Notes: a model not told the origin generated them from the letters alone. Shown: positions 12,072 through 22,904, counted from the first letter of the stretch. The stretch: 64,000 bases of DNA from Corydoras sp. C115 (GCA_019802505.1 JAFMOC010000095.1:690001-754000); one strand, 5' to 3'. Translations and numbers: made by a program.

Positions 12072-12346
12072 TACAGTTTTTCTCAGTCGATTTGGTTCAT
12101 TTTTCAGATCAGAATTGAAATTCTCAAAATTGTTCATTCAATCTCCACATCTCCTTGTCACTTGTGCACATCATAATTGCATTTCTCATTGTGTTTCATT
12201 GTTTTTTACGTTGCTTATGTCATGTTTATCAAAATGTGTTGTACTGATTGTCTGTTGAATTGTCTTACGCTCCAAAACATTTAGGTCTTATGTCATCACC
12301 TAGGTCATTATAGGTCAGAGGTGCATCTCATGAACCTGTAATTGGC

Positions 12347-12347
12347 A

Positions 12348-12412
<65 letters not shown>
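12347..12412. repeat. AT microsatellite in outer transposon leader
   Basis: A pure AT dinucleotide run that follows CATGAACCTGTAATTGGCAA. The same flank precedes the AT run at 13121, so it is an inherited part of the element. Confidence 0.95.
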
Positions 12413-12416
<4 letters not shown>

Positions 12417-13118
12417 AAAACTTTGCAGTGTAAATGAGGCCTCACAATGGAAAGACAAGGCCGTGAACAGCCAAGAGGAGGGGTAAGACTGCGTGGTAGA
12501 AGGCTGAGGGGACAAAACAGAGGAAGAGGTAGGAGGGGCCATGCAAATAGGTTTGTCCCAGATGAAATAAGGAAACAATTATGGACCATGTTTTACAGTT
12601 TTTCTCAGTCGATTTGGTTCATTTTTCAGATCAGAATTGAAATTCTCAAAATTGTTCATTCAATCTCCACATCTCCTTGTCACTTGTGCACATCATAATT
12701 GTATTTCTCATTGTGTTTCACATTTTTCAAATGCTTTTGTACATTTTTGCAAATGGTCATAAAAATTGTCTGTTGTTTTTTACATTATCTGTTGCTTATG
12801 TCATGTTTATCAAAATGTGTTGTACTGATTGTCTGTTGAATTGTCTTACGCTCCAAAACATTTAGGTCTTATGTCATCGCCTAGGTCATTATATGCATAA
12901 GTGCTGAACATGTTGTCATAATCTCTCAGGCAAAATTTGTACATTTATTTTACACTTTTTTAAAACTTTTATGTTAAATTTTGGTAGTTTGTCCTAAATT
13001 GATTAAATTGTTCTCAGGATGAATCTTGGCTTTCTGTTAAGGGTATTTGTGAAAATTTACATCATCCAGTGGTCTCAAACATAGGTCAGAGGTTCATCTC
13101 ATGAACCTGTAATTGACA

Positions 13119-13120
<2 letters not shown>

Positions 13121-13210
<90 letters not shown>
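13121..13210. repeat. AT microsatellite in inner transposon copy
   Basis: A 90-bp AT dinucleotide run after CATGAACCTGTAATTGACAA. It abuts the catalytic part of the transposase, so the deletion that removed the N-terminal coding half ends at this run. Confidence 0.95.
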
Positions 13211-13213
<3 letters not shown>

Positions 13214-14120
13214 GCTACCATTAATGTGCCAGGCCAACGAGGAGGAAACATCACGGTGTGTGCGGCTATGTCAGAGAATGGCGTGCTTACATATATTCTC
13301 ATTATAGGGCCCTATAACACATAGCATCTCATCAGATTCTTGGACACCCTCTATAGGCATCTCATCCCTGATAATGAGAGAGGTGTGGTGCAAGAGGATT
13401 TGCCCAAATATGTGATCATTTGGGATAATGTGAGTTTTCACCACACATCAGGGGCAGCACGGTGGCTTAGTGGTTAGCACGTTCGCCTCTCAGCGCTAGG
13501 GATTCCTGGTATGAATCCCCATCTGGGTGGAGTTTCCATGTTCTCCCCGTGTCTGCGTGGGTTTCCTCCGGGTTCTCCGGTTTCCTCCCACAGTCCAAAA
13601 ACATGGATCAAGTCAATTGAATTCTCAAAATTGCCCCATATAGAGTGTGTCTGTGTGAGTGACTGTGTGCCCAGCGATGGATTGGCGCCCTGTCCTGGGT
13701 CTATCTGCACAGCGCCCGAGATGCTCTCCCCTGGATGGGCATGGGGAACCCCACCGCGACCCTAATAGAGGATAAAGCGGGAGATAATGAATGAATGAAC
13801 ACCATCAGGCAATGGTTTGCCACTCATCATAGAATGCTGATGGAGTTCCTCCCATCCTATTCCCCATTCCTGAACCCTATTGGGGAGTTCTTCTCAGCCT
13901 GGAGATGGAAGGTATACGATCACCAGCCACATGTCCAGATGAACCTGCTGACTGCTATGGATGCAGCTTGTGAGGATATCACAGCAGATGTCTGCAAAGG
14001 CTGAATTAGACACTCTAGAAGATTCTTTCCATGCTGCATTGCAAGGGAAGATATCCAGTGTGATGTGGATTAAAACATGTGACCCAACAGAGAGGAGGGT
14101 CAGGATGAATAGAAAAGAAC
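13211..14120 (+). pseudogene. Inner transposase fragment (catalytic domain), broken
   Basis: Encodes the C-terminal catalytic part only, starting at RATINVPGQRGGNIT. The first catalytic Asp region is deleted. The second Asp is present (IIWDNVSF, codon 13424). A V-SINE (13451-13798) interrupts coding about eight codons later, and coding resumes with TIRQWFATHHRM. The third catalytic residue is lost: the motif reads NPIGEFF, Gly at codon 13882 in place of Glu. There is also a TAG at about 13322 (GPYNT then stop). The TGA after the CKG motif near 14002 is shared with the outer copy. It is closely similar in sequence to 15202-16095. Confidence 0.8.
13451..13798 (+). mobile_element. Full-length V-SINE inside the inner transposase
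   Basis: tRNA-like head (GGTGGCTTAGTGGTTAGCAC as A box; the B-box region has decayed to GGTATGAATCC), conserved central domain (CATGTTCTCCCCGTGTCTGC, CCCACAGTCCAAAAACATGG), 3' half, and a GAATGAATGA tail. The flanks ACACATCAGG and ACACCATCAGG look like an imperfect target-site duplication. The uninterrupted outer copy shows the empty site (GCTAACACCATCAGGCAA). Confidence 0.95.
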
Positions 14121-16459
14121 GCACTACAGTAATTCCTTAAGTTGTTTTGAGTATTCAGAGTAAGTTTCTAATTTTGTAGTTTTTCTTTTGTTCCATATAG
14201 TGCAGGCAAACAGTTGTGTCGTTCCTGAACTTCAATTTGATTTTTTGTCAACAGATTGAAGTGCTGTTAGAAAATAATACAGTAAGGAATATTACTCTAT
14301 ATTTGATTCCAGTCCAATTTCTTGCTGTCCATCTCCCACATACAGTCATGTGTAACTTTTGTGTTCTGTAAGTTTGTATTTGTGTGTGTAACCTGGACTA
14401 TTTCAATTGATATGCCAGAGAATGTGCAGCATTCTTGTAAACAAAAGCTTAGTTTGTTTAGAAAAAATGTAGAGAAAAATTGTAAACGTAAAAAATTGTA
14501 AAATAAATGGCTGAAGCTGGTCACCGAGTGCAGCCGAATGTTGGAAGAACAACGGTGTCTTCAATTGTTCAAACATTTCGTAGAGAAAACAGGAATGTAA
14601 TTTAGAAATCTGCACTCTGCTGTAATGCTGCACAATGACAAATTCTGAAATGTTATTCATTCTTATGTTTTACTTTTTTACATTCTTACTGTATACCTTA
14701 TAGGACTGCAAGACTAGCTCATAGGGGTGGCAGAGGTCCCCTATTCACACCTCAACAAGAGGAGGCCATATGTGCTATGGTAATAGTAAGTAAGTAAATA
14801 ATTCCATAAGGCTGAGATCCAGCAAGCCATCATACAAGACAACAGTGTTTTTCCAAACATTACATCTGTAAACATCTCCACTATTGACCAGGTTTTAAAA
14901 CGACAGCAGATGACCATGAAACAGCTGTACAAAGTTTCATTTCAAAGAAATGGTGACGGGGTGAAAGAGCTACGATAACAGTATGTACAGGTAAAACCTT
15001 TATGCATACTGACACACTTGGCTATGGCTGAAATGTATGTAACTGTTTGTTGTCCAGAATGTACTTCATTATTCCTTTTGTGTTGTAGCATATCATGGAG
15101 CTGGAATGAAGAGAACCACTCCACACGTTTATATACCTGGATGAGGCTGGCTTCAACCTTGCAAAAATCAGAAGACGTGGTCGAAACATCATTGGCCAAA
15201 GGGCTACCATTGATGTGCCAGGCCAACGAGGTACTTTTTGTTCACAATGTGTGCGGCTATGTCAGAGAATGCCGTGCTTACACATATTCCCATTATAGGG
15301 CCCTATAACACACAGCATCTCATCACATTCTTGGACACCCTCTATACGGATCTCATCCCTTATAATGAGAGAGGTGTGGTGCAAGAGAATTTGCCCAAAT
15401 ATGTGATCATTTGGGATAATGTGAGTTTTTACCACGCTAACACCATCAGGCAATGGTTTGCCACTCATCATAGAATGCGGATGGAGTTCCTCCCACCCTA
15501 TTCCCCATTCCTGAAACCTATTGAGGAGTTCTTCTCAGCCTGGAGATGGAAGGTATACGATCACCAGCCACACGTCCAGATGAACCTGCTGACTGCTATG
15601 GATGCAGCTTGTGAGGATATCACAGCAGATACCTGCAAAGGCTGAATTAGACACTCTAGAAGATTCTTTCCACGCTGCATTGCAAGGGAAGATATCCAGT
15701 GTGATGTGGATGAAAACATGTGACCCAACAGAGAGGAGGGTCAGGATGAATAGAAAAGAACGCACTTCAGTAATTCCTTAAGTTGTTTTGAGTATTCAGA
15801 GTAAGTTTCTAATTTTGTAGTTTTTCCTTTGTTCCTTATAGACACAGTTGTGTCATTCCTGAACTTCATTTTGATTTTTTTTGTCAACAGATTGAAGTGC
15901 TGTTAGAAAATAATACAGTAAAGAATATTACTCTAAATTTGATTCCAGTCCAATTTTTTGCTGTCCATCTCCCACATACAGTCATGTGTAACTTTTGTGT
16001 TCTGTAAGTTTGTATTTGTGTGTGTAACCTGGATTGTTTCAATTGATATGCCAGAGAATGTGCAGCATTCTTGTAAACAAAAGCTTAGTTAGTTTCCATC
16101 AGAATATGCTTACAGTCTTCACTGTTGCACTGCCAACATGACTAAGTAGTTTGATTGCCTTGTCGTAGGCAATGGCACACAGACAAGATATTTTGATGGC
16201 GCTGACAAATTGATTGACCTAAATATTTGCTTTTGAGACAAAAACAAAGAATTTTGAGTGTAGTGCTTTTGCAGGTATTTCATTGAGTTTTGCTGTTTGC
16301 ACTAACTGTTTTGAGAAATGCACTTGTTGTGATGCCATTGTAAATCATGATGTGAGAAATGTACCAAATCGACTGAGAAAAACTATATTAACAAAGATTG
16401 CAAAGGAAAAATTCCAAAACTCTGAAGAATAGTAAGTTCTAATGTTTAGAACAGATTCA

Positions 16460-16717
16460 TTCATTCATTATCTTCCACTTAATTCTGTGCTAGTGTTTCG
16501 GAGGGGGGGTCCCTATAACCATCTAGGGGAGATTGCTTTGGAGGCTAGGCAGATACACCCAGGACAGGGCGCCAATCTATTACTGGGCACACTCATTCAC
16601 TATCACTAGTCTATCACTATCTATCACTAAAGTACTCAATTTACCTTTAATCCATGTCTTTGGACTGTGGGAAGAAATCGGAGAACTAAGAGTAGAACGT
16701 GCTAACCAATAAGCCAC
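16460..16717 (-). mobile_element. V-SINE, decayed
   Basis: Minus-strand copy. The tail (TTCATTCATTATCTTCCACT) is at the left, then CAGATACACCCAGGACAGGG, then the head remnant GCTAACCAATAAGCCACTGG. GATTCA occurs on both sides and may be the target duplication. Confidence 0.85.
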
Positions 16718-17041
16718 TGGATTCACTTTGTATCTTATAAATTAGAAGAATTCAGTTGTGACAGGAGTGCAGTGGTGCTAGCACATGCTATGGGGATGGA
16801 GATCGACTATGAACTGTAGGAAACAAGGACACGGCAGCCACATCAGCCAGCGCATACATTTGATTGTTTTTATGTATTAAAGTAATGGGTTAATTAAGCC
16901 TCCTCTTGAGCTTGTGAAATCCTGTCTCTGGTCTTCATTCTTTGACCCAGAGTTACATCAGTTTATATTCCATACCAAAGAAACTGGACAAGAAGGAATT
17001 TGCAAACTTTTTTTTGGAATTTTTCTGAAACAAAATACTAG

Positions 17042-17374
17042 CAGGCGGCATGGTGGCTTAGTGGTTAGCACGTTCGCCTCTCAGCACTAGGGATTCCTGG
17101 TTCGAATCCCCATCAGGATGGAGTTTCCATGTTCTCCCCGTGTCCGTGTGGGTTTCCTCCGGGTTCTCCCGTTTCCCCCCACAGTCCCGTTTCTCCCCAC
17201 AAAATTGCCCCATATAAAGTGTGTTTGTGTGGGTGAGTGTGTGCCCAGCGATGGATTGGCGCCCTGGGTCCTGGGTCTATCTGCCCAGCGCCCGAGACGT
17301 TCTCCCCTGGATGGGCATGGGGAACCCCACCGCGACCCTAAAAGAGGATAAAGATAGTGAATGAATGAATGAAC
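17042..17374 (+). mobile_element. V-SINE, near full length
   Basis: Complete tRNA-like head with A and B boxes (TGGCTTAGTGGTTAGCACG; GGTTCGAATCC), central domain with a small local duplication (CCCACAGTCCCGTTTCTCCC), 3' half and GAATGAATGAA tail. ACTAG on both sides may be the target duplication. Confidence 0.95.
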
Positions 17375-18124
17375 TAGAGATATGCATTTCCTGAAGAAAA
17401 AGAGAGTATAATTGCAGTGTGGCCATAGGAGACACAGTGCATACGTATATCAAAGCAATTCAGTGAATGGGGTAAAAAGTGTCTATGAGCTGAAGTCTCA
17501 TCAATGGTCAGGACAGTTTAGAATTGGAACGGCGATGATATTGCAAATTATTAAAAAATACTGAAGTAAATTAAACACAAGCTGGGGTCACTTCAATTGG
17601 ACAGATGATTCAGTTGGAATGGTGTTACTATCTCAAACTGTAGAGAAATGAATGGGAAGCGAATGGGACCAAAAATGAGCGTGGTCGAGTTTGTGAGGGT
17701 GCACAATCACTCTATGGTTTTAGCTGGTCTTTGCACATCACTCGGGACGTGATGAGTTTCGTGCTTGTAGCTCACAAGATTGGTCAACAGCCAACTCTGA
17801 TAAATTCCGTTTTTGTAGCTCAAAAATTGGCCAAGTTACGGGAGTGTTGTAGAGTTACTGTAATGCAGTGAAAGGGATTTTTGGCTCGGAAAAATGGGAA
17901 TATCTCTGGAATGGTTTGACCGATTCCTTAGCTGTATACAAGCACTCATCTCACCAATAAGTCGTACTAATGATATGTCTTTACAAATTAAGATTAGATC
18001 TGTCCAGACTATGGTCTTCATTGGGGTTCTTTCTAGATGTGAAAACTGGACATGTAAAAATAGAACTTTGATGTTTTGATGTTGGAGAATACTTTTGAGC
18101 ACTTTAGACTGTAAAATACACAAA
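17375..18124. other. No gene recognised
   Basis: Moderately AT-rich sequence between V-SINEs. Open frames on both strands (for example 17836-18123 minus, 95 codons) show no domain I recognise. The motif GTAGCTCA occurs twice (17767 and 17815). Confidence 0.4.
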
Positions 18125-18192
18125 TATGTTATAAAGCATTATAAATGAACTTATAACACAATATGAATACCAGATTTATAGAAAGTGTTACC
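18125..18192. repeat. Fragment of element family D (right end)
   Basis: Ends AGTGTTACC like the full copies at 26661, 38686 and 50510, and carries ATATGAATACCAGATTTATA just inside. The left part is missing or diverged. Confidence 0.6.
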
Positions 18193-18211
18193 AACATGTC
18201 CATTAATTATA

Positions 18212-18587
18212 TCCATGCCCCCTTTATATCCATTATATCCATAATTATATAAATATAAATTAAATATAATTATATCCATTCCCCATGCCCATCCAGGGGC
18301 GAGCGTTTCGGGAGCTGGGCAGATACACCCAGGACAGGGCGCCAATCTATCGCTGGGCACTCACTCACACAGACACACACAGACACACACACACACACTC
18401 TATATGGGGTAATTTTGTGAATTCAATTGACCTTGATCCATTGGACTGTGGGAAGAAACCGGAGAACCTGGAGAAAGCCCACGCGGACACGGAGAGAACA
18501 CGAAAACCTCCTCCCAGATTGGGATTCGAACTGTGAATCCCTAGTGCTGAGAGGCGAACATGCTAACCACTAAACCACCGTACTGCC
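18212..18587 (-). mobile_element. V-SINE with 12-bp target duplication and expanded tail
   Basis: CCATTAATTATA occurs at 18200-18211 and 18588-18599. Between them is a minus-strand V-SINE whose 3' tail (left side, 18212-18276) has become a TATATCCAT-type repeat. The head at the right includes the reverse complement of the A box (CATGCTAACCACTAAACCAC). Confidence 0.9.
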
Positions 18588-18599
18588 CCATTAATTATA

Positions 18600-21032
18600 C
18601 ATTTATTCTTAATTTAGAATATTATCCTTAGAAGTGGATATTACAATAAAGGCCTGGAGGAAAGGAAAAACAGAGAATCTCATCAAATGGTTCTCTGACT
18701 ACACAGAGCAACATGCCTTACTCTGATGTTTTTTGCATCTCTTTTCAGAGAAAGTCAGTGTTTCACTGACCATTTCCTATCTATCTTTTGTTCACATTTC
18801 ATTTCCGAAGTTCTCCATTCGAGTCTTTCTTACCAGTGCACGTGATAATTTAATTCTGTCTTAGACATAGAAAGCAGCAGTTTCGTTTCATTCTACTGAT
18901 ATGTTACAAGTCTCTTTGACAGAAGACTTGTAATGCTCCAGATTTGCTCCCACCTATCTTGGGCATAGAGAGCAAGAAGAAAGATCAATTATTTTGTGAA
19001 TCTGAAGTTTCATTAAAAGCCCCTTTTCCCTGTCTTGGGTGTTTTAAGTGGCCCATCTGTCTAAACATCGCTCTGCTTTTTTTCTGATCATTTCCTCAAC
19101 TTATTCATGAGCCACGGGTGTCCAGCTTTGTAGTCTTCATGTAGCTGCTTCAGTCCACCCCCACTGAATGCAGCTATGTGCCTGCATAAAATATCTTTTT
19201 CACTCCTCCCGCAAATTCTCTGAATTATGTTCACATGAATGGCCGATTTTAAGTTTTTTTTTTCCCCTTCCGCTCCCTCTCTATTGCCGTCCCTCCCCCA
19301 TCTATTTCTCTCTCATCCTCTCTGTGCTCGCCTTCATTGAGGATTTGTATGCACAAAGTCACTGCGGTGACTACAAAGCATGCTGTATTATTCTTGATCA
19401 TTTTTTTGCCCTCCCACTGTGCCAGTTATGAAGAAGAATTCCTTAATGACGCATTGCCTATTAACAATGTCAATATGTCCCCCTATTCGTTCTTTCAATT
19501 GCTCAAATAAACCCCTCCAAAAGACTAAAGTGTGTTTAATATGACTGGGTGTTTTAATAAGACATTTCATGAGACATGAACTACTAGAGCATTAAACTTG
19601 GGTAGTCTATTAGATGACTCTGGAGATGATGTTTTCTGTTATATATGTACAGTATATCTGCTCAAAATGCGTGTTTTAGAATATTCTGATTCATTGTCTG
19701 AAACTTAAGGGAACATTGCCAGTGTTTTACTATTAAAATAGCACATGTTTACTCCCCAACCTATATGCCCACACGTGTGCCAATGTTTAGTATTTACACC
19801 ATATGTTCTTCTGGCAATTACAAGAGAGCATGACTCATTTGTGACACCCAGCTGCATCCCAGAGTGGGCAACAGTATGATTTGGCTCTCCGTTGCAACCA
19901 TGGCAGAGACAGTAAGTGATCTTTTGGCACCCCTGTGTCCTTTGATTAAGATTATGTTTTAGATGCATTTTATGTAGTATTGCAAGAAAGCAGTAATATT
20001 CAAATTCTATAATTCTTCTATTCTCTATGAAGTGAGTCAACATCTTATGACTCACTTTCCGAGACTTCCGGACTCTTAGTTTGTTATATGTGCTATGTCA
20101 GTATCCTCAGGACACTATCCTGGCACTATTGCTTAAAGAATAAGAGTCACACAATATAAAATGTGCAGCTGTTAATAAAAATCCGTTACCTTGGATAAGT
20201 TCATGAAAGATAAATATTTTTGTACCCTTTAGAGGAACACATCATTTTTTAGTTCCTCTAAATTAGAGGAATTTTGTGCCCTAAATTAGTCATACTCTGT
20301 TAGAATAACCAATAGACAGCTTAACTAAGTGTAATTGCTTGGTAAAGTATCCAGCAACATTGTATTTTCTATCTAATTAAATGACCGGCTAAGCTCTTTA
20401 CCCAGCTTCTCACTTCTTTCTTTATTGGCTACCTCCCCTCATCACCTTCCTATGGCATGTTTGCACACTCCTCTAACGTTCCAGCTCCACTGGGCATGAC
20501 CCATAGTCCTTACAGGGGTTGTTTTAGCCAGAACCTTTTGGCATGCTGCCAAAAACAGTATTTTTACAGAGGCACCATGCGGGCAGCCTGAGGGAGATAG
20601 TGTGACAGTATGGGTTTCACTAAGCTACCTTTGCGCCTGCCGATCTTGGACACCTCATCTGATTGCACACTAAGCAGACTGCGGATGAAGCCCCAAGCAG
20701 CTGGCATCACACTTTGGCTTTAGGAAAGCCAAGACAACTGCCAGCAATAAATAATAATTATAAAATATTAATATTTAATGTTTTATATATAATTTATAAT
20801 ATATATTATATTATTTCATATATAAATAAAACATGGTTAATGGTGTGAATTGTGGAAAAATAAAATGTTGGTATTTTTACCTTGATGCATTGGTACATCT
20901 GGCTGATTATAATCACAACCCTATGCCATAGCTGTCCTAATGACTGTATAATGATTTCTCAGTTGTGTGAAGTTTGCTGATGCAGTAAGGCCATACTCTG
21001 GGCCATTACATTGTTCTGTTGTCACAGTGTAC
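18600..21032. other. No gene seen
   Basis: Single-copy-like DNA with no recognised repeat over about 2.4 kb. Open frames such as 19705-20055 minus (116 codons) have no domain I recognise. Confidence 0.5.
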
Positions 21033-21126
21033 TAAAGCAGTAAGACACGAGAGGGAGTGCATTAGTGTTAATAAATCACAGGAAAGAGGTGTTGTTAGGC
21101 AGTAATTTATTCACAATAATGCTTTT
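21033..21126. repeat. P palindrome module (copy 2)
   Basis: AAAGCAGTAAGACACGAGAG at the left, and ATTTATTCACAATAATGC at the right. The right end is cut by the MITE that starts at 21127. Confidence 0.6.
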
Positions 21127-21174
21127 CACTGCAAAAAATCTCTGTCAAAAAATAAGAAAAATAAACACAAATCA

Positions 21175-21531
21175 TGCGGCACTGTGGCTTTGTGGTTAGC
21201 ATGTTTGCCTCTCAGCGCTAGGGATTCCTGGTTCGAATCCCCATCTGGGTTAAGTTTCCATGTTCTCCCCGTGTCTGCGTGGGTTTCCTCCGGGTTCTCC
21301 GGTTTCCTCCCACAGTCCAAAAACATGGATCAAGTCAATTGAATTCTCAAAATTGCCCCATATAGAGTGTGTCTGTGTGTGTGAGTGTGTGCCCAGCGAC
21401 GGATTGGAGCCCTGTCCTGGGTCTATCTGCCCAGCACCCGAGACGTTCTCCCCTGGATGGGCATGGGGAACCCCACCGCGACCCTAATAGAGGATAAAGC
21501 GGGAGATAATGAATGAATGAATGAATGAATG
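21175..21531 (+). mobile_element. Full-length V-SINE with 15-bp target duplication
   Basis: AATAAACACAAATCA occurs at 21160-21174 and again at 21532-21546, an exact target duplication. The head (GGTTAGCATG; GGTTCGAATCC), central domain, 3' half and (GAAT)n tail are all present. Confidence 0.97.
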
Positions 21532-21607
21532 AATAAACACAAATCAAGAAAAAATGTTCAGAAATCAAGTAAAATAATCTGCCAATATAGTGAGTAAATT
21601 TATCTTG

Positions 21608-21971
21608 GAACTGCACAGTGGCTTAATGGTTAGCACGTTTGCCTCTCAACGCTAGGGATTCCTGGTTCGAATCCCTATCTGGGTGGAGTTTCCATGTTCT
21701 CCCCGTGTCCGCGTGGGTTTCCTCCGGGTCCTCCGGTTTGCTCCCACAGTCAAAAAACAAGGATCAAGTCAAGTGAGTTCTCCAAATTGCCCCATATAGA
21801 GTGTGCGTGTCTGTGTAAGTGAGTAAGTGAGTGTGTGCCCAACAATAGATTGGCGCCCTGTCCTGGGTGTATCTGCCCAGCGCCCGAAATGTTCTCCCCT
21901 GGATGGGCATGGGGAACCCCCCCCCCGCAACCCTAATATAGGATAAAGTGGAAGATAATGGATGGATGGAT
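21608..21971 (+). mobile_element. Full-length V-SINE with 11-bp target duplication
   Basis: AATTTATCTTG occurs at 21597-21607 and 21972-21982. The tail is GATGGATGGAT rather than GAATGAAT, and the body differs from its neighbour at many sites, so this is a separate insertion. Confidence 0.95.
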
Positions 21972-22189
21972 AATTTATCTTGTTAAGATTTCTTAAAATA
22001 AGAAAAAAATATATCTTAGTTGACATATATGCAAGTCAAAAACAAGATTTGTTCCAAGTTTTTAATATTTTCTAACCTGTTATGATTTCATTTTATGCAG
22101 TGTGAAATGGTTATAAAACACAATATTAAAAAACAATGTCTAAATCATTATTGTTGTTTATTTAAAAACAATATATTAATAAAATATTC

Positions 22190-22312
22190 TTTCACAATGT
22201 AATCGAGTCTTGGTTTAGAGCTTATCGGGAAATGGCTTACATTAATCTGTATTTTCATTAATGGTACAAGATTTAAAATAATGTATAGTATATCATGCAT
22301 TGATACGAAAAC
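22190..22312 (-). mobile_element. Fold-back element, Q arm fragment (copy 2)
   Basis: AGAGCTTATCGGGAAATGGC, TTAATCTGTATTTTCATTAA and AAAATAATGTATAGTATATC match the inner part of the Q arm seen at 48000. The outer part is missing at the junction with the LTR candidate. Confidence 0.6.
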
Positions 22313-22330
22313 CATTGGTTGTGGATTTAG

Positions 22331-22647
22331 TGTCATGCAGGGGCTGTTGGTTCCGAAAGCAAGTCCTAAGTAAGCAGGGAGGAGCTAGGAGTCAGGTAAA
22401 TAAAGGTTTATTCCACCAGGGGGGCACGATATGAAAAACAACATGTAACATAAGCGATGCTCCAGCACCAGTGGAGTGAGCGGCCAAAGTATAAATAACA
22501 TGCATGGAACACATGACTACAGTACTCAATAACAAAAGAACCAATAACCAAATGCAGTTCATTAACTAAACCAGACAGAAGTGAAAATAAAGTAAACATA
22601 AAAAGACACTGCTCCAATACTACTTGTGATGTCAGGCAGACATAACA
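22331..22647 (-). mobile_element. Possible solo LTR
   Basis: On the plus strand it starts TGTCATG and ends CATAACA. Read on the minus strand, an AATAAA lies about 80 bases before the end, with a U5-like remainder. No target duplication is visible at these boundaries, so the extent is uncertain. Confidence 0.35.
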
Positions 22648-22904
22648 AGAAGTATTGGGATTATTTTGTACCAATCTATGACAAAGAGGTTGCTTATTTT
22701 TATTTTCACACTAAAGTTACTGCAATCAGAACTAATAAGTGGTAATGCTCAAATTGATAATCAGTGATTTATAGTTATAAAGTAAGTTTATACAAGTATT
22801 GTGGGTACAAATTAAAGAGAATAGCATTCTACTTTTAGGAAAATATGCTTTATATGTGTATTCTGCTACACTTCAAAGTAAAAGGTCATCAATTCTGCTT
22901 GAGT

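Larger units (their letters stand above)
12594..14500 (+). mobile_element. Inner Tc1/mariner copy nested in the outer transposase
   Basis: The 5' terminus CAGTTTTTCTCAGTCGATTT starts at 12596 after a TA, and the following 300 bases repeat the outer copy's leader (with about 56 and 180 bp that the outer copy has lost). The 3' end is eroded: the expected subterminal region is deleted and only GAGAAAAATTGTA (14472-14484) or a like sequence ending at 14500 remains of the 3' TIR. The middle of the transposase gene is missing: the AT microsatellite at 13121-13210 is joined directly to the catalytic exon. A V-SINE sits inside it. Confidence 0.8.
12447..15645 (+). pseudogene. Outer transposase gene, split by introns and by the inner copy
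   Basis: The gene encodes a cut-and-paste DDE transposase. It begins at ATG 12447, with an Arg/Gly-rich basic N-terminus (MERQGREQPRGG...) in which RGRRLRGQNRGRGRRG is visible. Coding is cut at 12593 by the inner copy and resumes near 14509 with a helix-turn-helix-like stretch (AEAGHRVQPNVGRTTVSS). An apparent intron at 14597-14703 (GTAATT...TATAG) leads to an exon encoding LFTPQQEEAICAMV. A second apparent intron at 14991-15088 (GTAAAA...TTGTAG) leads to the catalytic exon. There, Asp (YLDEAGFN, codon 15140), Asp (IIWDNVSF, codon 15415) and Glu (KPIEEFF, codon 15523) are present, with 35 residues between the last two. An in-frame stop near 14976, indels, and a TGA at 15643 where related proteins read on make it a pseudogene. 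Confidence 0.8.
12072..16387 (+). mobile_element. Tc1/mariner-superfamily transposon (outer copy, DD35E spacing)
   Basis: Terminal inverted repeats flank the element: CAGTTTTTCTCAGTCGATTT from 12074, and its near-perfect reverse complement ending at 16385, extending about 32 bp with a few mismatches. TA lies on both sides (12072-12073 and 16386-16387), the normal target duplication of this superfamily. It carries a decayed transposase gene on the plus strand and a conserved AT microsatellite in the 5' leader. A second copy of the same family occupies 12594 to about 14500. Without the inner copy the element is about 2.4 kb. The similarity to IS630-like DDE transposases abundant in fish genomes is recognised from motif content, not from a search. 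Confidence 0.85.
21127..22102. mobile_element. CACTGCAAAAAA MITE carrying two V-SINEs
   Basis: Left end CACTGCAAAAAAT at 21127 and right end TTTTATGCAGTG ending at 22102 are inverted. The inner sequence (AATCTGCCAATATAG, AACAAGATTTGTTCCAAG) is typical of the widespread fish fold-back MITE with these ends. Two V-SINEs (21175-21531 and 21608-21971) lie inside. Removing them leaves an element of roughly 230 bp. Confidence 0.75.

Noticed and set aside
12308..12589. Minus-strand open frames with Tyr-Ile runs, here and at 13099-13302 and 57230-57457
   Set aside because: Translations of AT microsatellites.
13460..13520. tRNA gene calls at V-SINE and SINE B heads
   Set aside because: The A and B boxes are those of SINE promoters; the cloverleaf is not maintained and each is joined to a SINE body.
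19705..20055. 116-codon minus-strand open frame
   Set aside because: No domain, no splice or promoter context; an isolated frame of this length is plausible by chance.
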